A stretch of 64,000 nucleotides of DNA from Lacrimispora xylanisolvens (GTDB lineage Bacteria > Bacillota > Clostridia > Lachnospirales > Lachnospiraceae). The translations under genes and the position numbers were made by a program. Below the pieces are notes generated by a model that did not search any database, was not told the origin of the DNA, and saw only the letters and a program-made list of their open reading frames with translations. The stretch is from the NCBI RefSeq assembly GCF_002934545.1, contig NZ_PTJA01000003.1:248001-312000 (forward strand), given 5' to 3'. This document shows, one piece after another, positions 34,746 to 43,400 of this stretch (position 1 is the stretch's first letter; each line of letters begins with the position of its first letter).

Positions 34746-35080
34746 ATGGACATTAAAGTATTTGACATATGTGAGTATGATATGGTTGCAGCTACATCAG
34801 AAGAAGATGCAAAGAAATGGTATGAACTGAATTTCGATAAGTTGGATGATGGAGATATTACAGAATTAGATATTGATAAAAATGGAATGTGGTATCCAAC
34901 CAAAGAACCAAAAGACATGGAGAGAATAAAAAAGAGGGAGAATGCAAACATACTCCAACACAATTTAATGATCTTATGTGGTTTAAAGGATTTGTACATA
35001 AATTCACACCTTATAGAAAAGTGATTGAATTGAATGGAGAATATAAAGGCCCTTACATAATAGCATCATCTGAATGGTAA
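34746..35080 (+). CDS. Two-frame gene with in-phase A AAA AAG site (hypothetical protein)
   Basis: The zero frame from ATG 34746 (upstream GGAAAGG) reads MDIKVFDICEYDMVAATSEE and continues acidic to KDMERIKK, then would end at 35024 with an unconvincing tail. At 34928-34934 the codons ATA AAA AAG form the slippery heptamer A AAA AAG. A -1 shift there enters a frame that continues EGECKHTPTQFNDLMWF and ends PYIIASSEW at 35080. That ending is familiar to me from unnamed clostridial mobile-element proteins of this size, so the fused product (about 111 residues) is the likelier full-length protein. Either programmed -1 frameshifting or a 1-base indel in the A6 run explains it. GGAGAG lies 3 bases upstream of the site. 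Function unknown. Confidence 0.6.
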
Positions 35081-35102
35081 ATTAGGATTTTGAGGAGGAA
35101 CA

Positions 35103-35279
35103 ATGAACTGTTATAGTTGTTATTTTTATGATATGAATGATCAAATTAATGCTTTTGGAACATGTGAACCCATAGGGGAAGATTTTCATTGCACTCATGA
35201 ATGCAGTTTGTCAGAAGATGAGATACGGGAAACAGAGACACTTACCGGGTCAAAGCAGACGGATAGGAGAGCCTATTAG
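35103..35279 (+). CDS. Small cysteine-rich protein (58 aa)
   Basis: The frame starts MNCYSCYFYDMND and carries cysteines at residues 3, 6, 21, 30 and 34, an arrangement (CxxC ... C ... C) that suggests a small zinc-binding knuckle. The C-terminus is polar and charged. GGAGGA precedes the ATG by 5-6 bases. It follows the two-frame gene by 22 bases. Similar Cys-rich mini-proteins occur in phage and conjugative-element cargo regions; I cannot assign a function. Confidence 0.65.
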   Translation: MNCYSCYFYDMNDQINAFGTCEPIGEDFHCTHECSLSEDEIRETETLTGSKQTDRRAY

Positions 35280-35306
35280 GGTAATTGAAATTAGGAGAGG
35301 ACGACG

Positions 35307-35591
35307 ATGGACAAATTTAAAAAGGATATTATTGATGAGTTTTGGAAATGGGTAGCAGAACACCAAGATAATGAGACTATCGTGGAGCATGATGGCGAAG
35401 GTAATTTATGCATTTGGATTGATTTTGATGATTTGGCTGATTTTACAGAACGGTATATAGCTGATGCAGAAGAAGCATTACAGACAGTTTTATTTAATGG
35501 GCATGTATGCGTTGAAGTAGAGGATTTCCTGGGTGGCCATGGGTTTACTATGGATGATGTTTGGACAGAGAAGCCCATCTCCTTAAGTTAG
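35307..35591 (+). CDS. Acidic hypothetical protein (94 aa)
   Basis: A strongly acidic protein starting MDKFKKDIIDEFWKWVAEHQ, with a central CIWIDFDDLADFTERYI segment and the ending MDDVWTEKPISLS. The high negative charge and small size would fit a DNA-mimic or inhibitor protein, but that is only an impression from composition. The ribosome-binding site is TAGGAGAGG. It is in the same operon-like series as its neighbours. Confidence 0.68.
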   Translation: MDKFKKDIIDEFWKWVAEHQDNETIVEHDGEGNLCIWIDFDDLADFTERYIADAEEALQTVLFNGHVCVEVEDFLGGHGFTMDDVWTEKPISLS

Positions 35592-35608
35592 GATTTGAGG
35601 AGGGGAGT

Positions 35609-35773
35609 ATGGATTTAAAGCAAGAAAATGAATTAATAAAATGGGATGCAGAATACGCCATGAAGGAATGTGAAAAGAGGGCGGATAGCAGATATTTGGA
35701 AAAGGATTATGTTGTAGCACAGTTCCTCAAAGAGTTCTCTCAAATGGCAAGGGATAAAGGCTATCTAAATTAA
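35609..35773 (+). CDS. Hypothetical small helical protein (54 aa)
   Basis: Starting at 35609 because GAGGAGGGGAG lies immediately upstream; a longer frame opening at 35561 would overlap the preceding gene and has no ribosome-binding site. The product begins MDLKQENELIKWDAEYAMKE and is helical and charged throughout, likely a coiled or bundled helix pair. No family recognised. Confidence 0.62.
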   Translation: MDLKQENELIKWDAEYAMKECEKRADSRYLEKDYVVAQFLKEFSQMARDKGYLN

Positions 35774-35803
35774 ACTGAAATTTGGATAAATAGGAGCTAA
35801 AAC

Positions 35804-36175
35804 ATGACAAGAAAAAATCATAAGAATAGGATTGATATAGGCATGGCATACGATACTCTTTTAAAGTTATATCACAAAGATGATAAATTAAATATTATCA
35901 TTGATCCCAAAATGGAAGTGGTGCATAACGTGAAAAATTCATTTTGCCTCACTTCAGGTGAACTAGGTATAGGTAGAGCAATCCACCCATGGGATGACTT
36001 GAAAAAATGCTTTTGTGGTGGTTATCCATATATGGTTGGTGCAGATGGAAAAGATTTTTGTAGCGGGAGTCCATATAAAGTTTTTTGTACCCAGTGTTTG
36101 AAGTGTACGGTTGCCAATGAAGATATTAGCATTATAAAGAAAGAATGGAATGAGCATTGTTTAATTCCAAGATAA
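35804..36175 (+). CDS. Lar-like zinc-ribbon hypothetical protein (123 aa)
   Basis: The C-terminal half has the spacing CFCGG (C69, C71) ... C86 ... CTQC (C95, C98) and C101, ending IIKKEWNEH. This resembles the Lar/restriction-alleviation zinc-ribbon pattern, in which a CPxCGG and a CxxCG pair are followed by a helix with a WN motif. The first pair here is one residue shorter than usual. The N-terminal half has no recognised fold. If the similarity is meaningful the protein could counter host restriction, but many such ribbons have no known role. The ribosome-binding site is AGGAG. Confidence 0.6.
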   Translation: MTRKNHKNRIDIGMAYDTLLKLYHKDDKLNIIIDPKMEVVHNVKNSFCLTSGELGIGRAIHPWDDLKKCFCGGYPYMVGADGKDFCSGSPYKVFCTQCLKCTVANEDISIIKKEWNEHCLIPR

Positions 36176-36206
36176 GAATAAACACAATGTGAGAAGGGGA
36201 GATAAG

Positions 36207-36389
36207 ATGAAACTTACAATGAGAGAAAAGAGCAGAGATATACCGGTTATGGTGATTTCAGAAAGTAAAGAGAGGTACGGTGTTGTCATAGGCACAAGTA
36301 ATGATATTGTTGGGATACTGTTAAATACAGGAGAATACATAGATGCTCCAGCGACTGCGGTTAGAAGAATCCGCAAGTTAAAAAAGTGA
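36207..36389 (+). CDS. Hypothetical small beta-rich protein (60 aa)
   Basis: Start at 36207, supported by AAGGGGAGA just upstream; an in-frame GTG at 36189 lies before this site and is rejected. The protein reads MKLTMREKSRDIPVMVISES and then short beta-strand-like segments ending in a basic RRIRKLKK tail. The fold could be a small SH3-like barrel. It is the last gene of the module, followed by a long hairpin. Confidence 0.62.
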   Translation: MKLTMREKSRDIPVMVISESKERYGVVIGTSNDIVGILLNTGEYIDAPATAVRRIRKLKK

Positions 36390-36409
36390 GATTTTAATAG
36401 TCTTAAATA

Positions 36410-36473
36410 GATGATAGCATATATTAGGGCATTTCCCAGCGCCTTGATAAGTGGATTAATATATGTTATCATC
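36410..36473 (+). repeat. Long hairpin at the end of the small-gene module
   Basis: GATGATAGCATATATTA (36410-36426) can pair with TAATATATGTTATCATC (36457-36473) over 17 bp with one G-U pair, around a 30-base loop. There is no T run, so it is not a standard terminator. The loop contains CAGCGCCTTGATAA; a one-mismatch copy (CAGCACCTTGATAA) lies near 33030 on the other side of the module. Confidence 0.7.
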
Positions 36474-36498
36474 ATAGTAAGTGATAGGAGGGCGATGT

Positions 36499-37332
36499 AT
36501 GAAAAAGAATTTATTAGTGGCAGCGATGTCAGCTATGTTAGTGATTGGAACAGCAATAACATCCTTTGCGGATACGTATGATCCACAATATCCTTTAAAA
36601 GGCTATATGGAACCATGGTTTATAAGTAGCCCGGTTACGGGAGAAACTGCTTGGAAGAGTGATCCTCATAATTTTATCAATGAGCCTGTTGGTCCTATGC
36701 AGTATGCTTTTGATCTTGTGGTCACGAATAAAGAGCCACTTTCTCTTAATTATTTTAGAGCAGAAGAATTGGCTGCTATTGCAAAGTTAACGAATTATCG
36801 AACGACAGGATTGAGTCCAGATCAGGAAAATGTTGATCGCCTGGCAACAGAGTTACAAAACTTTTTAAACAGCTTTGACTGGAGAAATGCTTCTGATTAC
36901 GAAAAGGCAGTACAGGTTGCAAAGAGAATCACGAAAGCAGATTATCTGGATCAGGAAGGAACACAGTATGCTTATAGTTGCCTGGTAGACGGAAAGGCAA
37001 ATTGCAATGGTTACACTAACGCTGCATATTTACTTTCAGCATGTGTTGGATTACCATCAAATGGGCTTGGTTATGTTAGCCATATTTATCCATCATTTTT
37101 GGTAGATGGTGTATGGTTGGCTTATGAACCAACCACAAAGGATAATTACTTTACAGTAGCAGATGTTTATGCTCCATCTTATTATTTAGTTGGAGAACCA
37201 CAGTTAACACAATTAGGTGAATACTGTAAAGCAACTGGTTACCAAATTCCAGAAAGTGTAGAAGGAAAGTTCCCCAACATTTCCTATGGTATCATTTATG
37301 GAAAACAGGCACCATTTATAAAATTTAATTAA
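36499..37332 (+). CDS. Secreted transglutaminase-like (papain-fold) protein
   Basis: A 277-residue exported protein. The signal peptide is MKKNLLVAAMSAMLVIGTAI and a few residues more, with predicted cleavage near SFA. The transglutaminase-core motif is GKANCNGYTNAAYLL (nucleophilic Cys), followed by the His segment SHIYPSFLVDGVW and the acidic YEPTT, giving a plausible Cys-His-Asp/Glu triad, although the His context differs from the usual HAWN. Such proteins act as proteases, cross-linkers or peptidoglycan-linked hydrolases. The start at 36499 is chosen because GGAGGG precedes it; an in-frame GTG at 36481 lies upstream of that site. It precedes the 4690-residue surface protein, from which a terminator separates it. 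Confidence 0.83.
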   Translation: MKKNLLVAAMSAMLVIGTAITSFADTYDPQYPLKGYMEPWFISSPVTGETAWKSDPHNFINEPVGPMQYAFDLVVTNKEPLSLNYFRAEELAAIAKLTNYRTTGLSPDQENVDRLATELQNFLNSFDWRNASDYEKAVQVAKRITKADYLDQEGTQYAYSCLVDGKANCNGYTNAAYLLSACVGLPSNGLGYVSHIYPSFLVDGVWLAYEPTTKDNYFTVADVYAPSYYLVGEPQLTQLGEYCKATGYQIPESVEGKFPNISYGIIYGKQAPFIKFN

Positions 37333-37356
37333 ATATTGAATATTTCATAATAGATG

Positions 37357-37390
37357 AAGCTATCGGTTAAATATAATCGGTAGCTTTTTT
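37357..37390 (+). terminator. Terminator after the transglutaminase-like gene
   Basis: AAGCTATCGGTT (37357-37368) pairs with AATCGGTAGCTT (37375-37386, with G-U pairs), followed by a T run. Confidence 0.88.
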
Positions 37391-37430
37391 GTGTTCAAAA
37401 TTTTGTAATAGATAGAAATAAGGAGAAATA

Positions 37431-40400
37431 ATGATTAAATACTGGAAGAAAGGTATAAAACTAAATCAAAGAATTGCTGCATTGCTTGCAATTGTCTTAT
37501 TACTAACGCCTGTATTTACTTACTTACCGCCTGGTATGCTTGATTCCTGGGGGTTTGGACTGGTGTTTGTCAGTTCTGGTCAAGCAGGACATCCATATCT
37601 AAAGGGGAAGGCTCCTGGCGATAAAGGAGAAACCTATTTCTTTTGCATAAACAAAGGTGCTTCAGCTCATAGTAATTATGACTATTCCAAGGTGAATGCG
37701 GACATTGATTATAATAATGGAACCATTGAGCAGAAGCGTATGTTTTGGGCTTATATTGGAGCATTTGGCAGTTATGATGGAAATACAGCACTTACTACAC
37801 AGTTTGGAAGTAGACGGGTTACTCCAGAAGTCGGGAGAGAAGTTGCATGGTCCAAGGGCAAAAGCAATGGTGGATCAACCTGGATCGAAAACATGGCCAA
37901 TGATGGATTCATGTCATTGGAAAACGTACCGGAAGGCTGTAAAAGCCCGAAGGATATCCTTGACCTTATCAGTAAACACAATACTGCCGGACAGGCTATG
38001 TATATCAATGATCTAAGAAGTGGTCCCGGTCAAATAGATACGAAAAAACTGTATGAATTAACGGGGCTTAAAGATTGGGAAACCTTTGTAAAGTATTGCA
38101 GGATTGATCCGGTAACTCCAGGAATGGTCATTAATACAGAAGGACAGAACCTTTCCTGGAGTTTCCCCAATGCCCCGGCTGGTCAGAAACCATCAGAAGC
38201 GGTAATGAAGATCAGTTATGATCCAACTGTTTTTAGAGTATTAGAAGTCACAGGAAGCCTGGAGTATTTCCAGTGCAATGTACCAGGTTCCCAGCAGTTA
38301 TACCGGGCAAAAGGAAATGTGAAAGAAAAAACATGTGAATTTTTCCTCACTACAAAATATAGCGCAAATGCCCCAACTCCGACGCCAGGAGATGGAGAAG
38401 TGTCACTAAAAGTATACCAGCACGATGAAACCTTTGAATCCAATTACAAGGTTGAATTGGAAAAGAGAGATTATGAAACAGGTAATCCTTTACAGGGTTC
38501 TACATGGCAGGTATTGGAGCAGTTTGATGATAGTCAATTAAGCGATGATGAAACTGATGGTGGAATTATTGAAGATAACATGAGAGAAGATCCAATAACA
38601 TGGCAGGACTGGATGGTGTTTGATGATGACCTGGTTACAGATGCCAGTGGACGTATTTCTCATAAAGATACCCGCTATTACGATTTTAGTCATGCTTATT
38701 GCAATGGCCATCCAATTCCTCCGGAACCGGAAATAGATGAATCTGAAGAGGGGGAAGGTGAAGAGGGAGAAGGAAGCGATGAAGCGGATGAAGCTGCGGA
38801 AGAGTATGAAAGACTGATGGAGGAATGGCAGGCAGGAGTAGATGCCTGTGAAGCCCGTGCTGCAGCCAGTGGTGGAACCTTTCACCATTGGGAATGTGGA
38901 AGCGAGGAAGAACCATCTGAAGAAGAGGCTTTTGAAGCGTCAGGCTGTAAGGCAGCCAGAGACGCAGCTTATGAAACGTTTATCAATCTTGAATATGATT
39001 ATACCTTCCGGGAAACAAAGCCAAGAGATGGTTATATCATTCATGATCCGGGCCATCCGGATGATGTGCCGATAGAAATTATCACAACAGCGGCATCGGA
39101 AGCCGAAAGATCAGCAAAATGGAAAAGTATCAGTAATGCGGATATTAGAGTTACCGGATATGTGCGCAACATGACTAAAGGTGGTTCGGATAACGAAGAT
39201 TTCCAAGGATTTGCAGTCCAGAGTTTAGCAAACAGGGCAGATCTTGAATCAGAGGATTATGATCTTATCAGTGAAAATAAAATGTTACTTTCTGACAGTG
39301 ATAATCTTTTAGCAAGTCCTTCCGAAAGTTTTGAAGATCCGGATCAAAGCACAGATTTAATCCTGAAAGAAACCTATGATCTTCCGCTGGGAGAAAGAAT
39401 TATTAATAAATTGCTTAAATTTATGGGGCTTCCTACTTTTTTTGTAGAAGAGAAGGAAATAACCGTAAAGCTGGTTGCAAAAGATGATGAAGAGTTATTT
39501 GAAGACGAATTCCCGGAAGACGAATTTGAAGAGGATGAGGATGATGAATTTCTGGATGAATCCATAGATGATGATGAATCAACCCCCTCAAAGGCGAAAA
39601 AGAACTTTATTAATTATTCATTGAGATCTAGCCTGGCCACTGATTCGGAAGCCTCTATATCTGAAGTAAAAAGAGCCACAAGGAAAATCAGTCTATTTGC
39701 GGCTGAAGACACAGATGAAGAACCAGTTATGACAACAGCACTTCGTTTAAAGGCTCTTAGTGGTGATTTTGAAGGGGGAGAGGTAGACAGTCAGCCAGAA
39801 GTGGACAAAGGACCAGGTAATCATACGGCTCATACCTTTAAAGTGTACGATCATCGCATACCTGGACAGGTTCATTTTAATAAAAGAGATATGGTGCTAA
39901 AGGCAGGAGAATCCAAAAACTATGATTCCTTTGGAGATACCCAGGGGGATGCCACATTAGAAGGCGCTGTATATGGTTTGTTTGCAGCCGATGATATTTT
40001 CGGTCCAGATACCCAAAGAGATGAGAATGGAAATGTCTCCTCCGGAATTGGAGTGGTATTTGATGCAAATGATCTTGTTGCCGTGGCAACCACAGATAAA
40101 AATGGAGAGGGTTCTTTCTTAACAATGACAGAAAAACCTCACAGCTTTTACAATTATAAGACCGGAAAAATTGAATACACCGGAAAGAGCTATCCGGAAA
40201 ATCTGTATGTGAAAGATGGATATGAAAAGGCGCAGCCACAAGAAGAGAGGGGGCGGATATACAGAAATAATAAATCCATGAATGGAGACGGCTGGATCGG
40301 AAGACCTTTAATCCTTGGCAACTACTATATTAAAGAACTTACCCGATCTGAAGGATACGAACTTTCTATCACTGGAAAAGATATGGAGGTTACAAATGCT

Positions 40401-43400
40401 GTTACAGGCACCCGTGAGACCTATGGTGAGACCGCTGATTCAAGAACAAATCCGGTGGGATCCGCCTGGATCACAAAGCAGCTTTATCATGCAGTTACCT
40501 TTCCAGAGAGGAATGCTGCATATGGAAATAAGGAAAACTTACTTCTTCTTGAAACAAAATCAAAGGATGCTACCAATGGTTATAATGTAGTGCTTGATGG
40601 AATCCCGGAAGGCGCAGATATCTACATAAATAACGTCACATTAAAGCCGGTAGTAATCCAGCAGGTGGATGGAGGAAAGTGGGTTGATGCAAAAGAGGCC
40701 CCTTATTATCAGACGGCAGAATCTCAATCTGTTTATAAGCGTGATATCAATGGAAATATGATTGAAAAGCCTGGAGTAACTGCGACTGTAAAGGTTCCTT
40801 ATGAAGCAACTGGAACTGAGGCGGATAAACTTCCGACAGAAAGTACTGCAGTTGCCAGTGATCCGGCAAGGTTTGCCAGTGCATTTACCAATTCAGAAAG
40901 CAACGTAAAGTATGTGAAAGCCGAACTGGAGCAGATGATGCGTGATTCACTGCAGATGGAAACTCCGAAAGATGGTGATTATTCCACAATCAATACTCCA
41001 GTCTATGATGAAAAGAGGACGGTGAATGGAAAAACCGTCTACGGAAAGCCGGAAATTGTTCTTGAAATTGAAAATGTCACAACCAATAAATCCATTATCG
41101 AAGCCATTTTAAATTATTACATCAACGAAAAAGTATTTACTTATGGAGGGCTTCAAAAAATTGAATACAGTGGTGGAAAAGCAATTGTGACAATTGTTGT
41201 CGGCATGACTCCGGCCAGGACTTTACTGTATCAGACAAATTCCAGTGGTGATGTGGTTGCCGCTTACTTAACAAAACTGAATACAACCTATGGAAGATAT
41301 GTCATAAGAAAATACACAGGAGATGAATTAAATGCTGCAAAAGTGGAGGATACAGGCAAATACATAATCAATGTAACGCCAGATTTTGAAGTCGGTGACG
41401 ATGGAATTCCCACAGACAAAACAATTTATCCCTCAGACAGTGAGAGATACCTTCATTACGCTGCAGGCGAAACCCTTTACGATTACTGGTACTTAAATGG
41501 TGATACATATGTTGGCCATGCTCCTGTAACCAGAAAAGTCTGGGAGCCTAATTACAAGGAAGTTACTGTAAATGAGGAGAATGTAAGTTCCTCAAAGATT
41601 CCCAAGGTAAACTCCATGGAAGAAGTGACTGACCAGACTGGTAGCACTTATTACTACTATGATCAGGTGGCAAAGCAGTATACCATTCATGTTGGATCCA
41701 AGGATATGGATCTTAGAGGGGTTAAATCAGGAAACTTTACTATAGCACTAAATAATGGAAAAAGTGTAATAACCAATGAAGATATAAACACGATTGGCTC
41801 CAATAATGTATGGGGGTATGCAGCTGGATCCAGCATATCCAATGCAGAATATGTCATTCGTGTTTCCGGTGCCGGAGCTGGAGCATTTACTTCCGCAGAT
41901 TTTGATAATAACAAAACTTTCATAAAGAATCAGCGATTGATTAGCAATGGTTATCACGACTTGAATGAGGATGGAAACACAAGAGAAACACCGACTCCAA
42001 TTGAGGAGCGTATTATTGGGCAGCAAATTAAGGTTACTAAAACCATAGATGAAAAATCATATGAAAATACCAACACCTATGGCGCAGCCCATGAGGACTG
42101 GTTTACCAGAACATTTGGCGGGCATTTTGGAAGGAATATGGTGGCCAGGAAGATGGACAACTTCCGGTTTAAGGTGTACTTAAAATCAAACCTGGAACGC
42201 TTGCACCGGGATCATGATGGGAATGTCGTATGGCAGGACCGGTTAGGAAATGAAATAAATGTAAATGACAAAAATGAGAGATTTCCAGCCCTGGTAAATA
42301 AGGTTTATACGAAAGTCCAGCACCTTACCTCTCCTTTATATAAAAATTCAGAAGATGCAGTTGTAAGCAACGATTCCTTATACAGCTATTCCGATGGTTT
42401 CATAAATCAGAGCCAGAATAACGGCTATACTTCCGTACTGGAAACCATATCTGTAAAGGCGGATAACGGTAGCGAAGCAAGAAATATCTCTGTTTATAAT
42501 TACGATAAGTTTTTTGATGCCATAAATGTGGCCAATGCGGATAAATGGGATCATACAGAAAACAGCAGCACATCCTTTAAGCCTTTTGCTCTAATAAAGA
42601 AGCTCCTGTTTGGAACAGGAGGGGCAGAAAATCAATATCCAGCGGGACATAACAATGCAGACATTAAGAATAATATCAACACCTCAGATATAGCTGCAGA
42701 TAATGCACTCCGCTCAGACAACGTCCGCCAGTTTGCAATTACCTGGTATCTGGATGACGAAGTTGCAAAACTGGTAAAAAAGAATCAGTCTGAGGAAGCA
42801 GAAAGTGCTGCAGGAAAGAGTGTGTATTTCGATGAAGTTTATGACAAAGCCCTTTCAGAAGCAATAAAAAAGGCAGAAAACTATTTAAAACCGTTCTTTT
42901 CCTATGACCTTGACCGGATTTATTCCATTGAATGGGACAGTGCACAGGAAGGCGGGGCAGATAAGGATCTTACGACACTTTCCGCAGATACATTATTTGG
43001 TGATACTGCAGGAAACAGCGATGGTTATTATTTTGCCACATCAAAATATCTGCCATATGGAACCTATGTGGTGGCAGAACAGCAGCCAAAATACAGTAAC
43101 CTGGGAGATTTAAAGAACAAACATTACCAGATTGACAAGCCAAGAGAAGTCTCGCTCCCCTCTGTATATGCAAATTATGATGGCTCCCAGGCTGTTCCGG
43201 AAGTGACTAATCATTATTACAATTATTCTGCCGGAACAACACAGCCTGAGATGGAGAGTAAGTACAGGATCCGCCTCAATGAGGAACATATAAACATTAT
43301 CAAGGGCAGAAATGCGGATGGCGACTTTGAAGTTTATAAGTATGGCATGGACATTGATAATATTAGAAATGGCATGACTGGAACTGGATCAGGTGATTAT

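Noticed and set aside
34889-35080. Independent 63-codon gene
   Set aside because: It has no ribosome-binding site and overlaps the preceding gene. Its C-terminus is better explained as the -1 frame continuation of the gene starting at 34746.
33113-36389. Complete prophage or conjugative element
   Set aside because: No integrase, terminase, capsid, relaxase or replication gene is present; only a regulator and small cargo-like genes.
38538-38888. Minus-strand frames opposite acidic and repeat-rich parts of the giant gene
   Set aside because: They are shadows of biased codon use, lack start signals and lie within one uninterrupted 14-kb gene.
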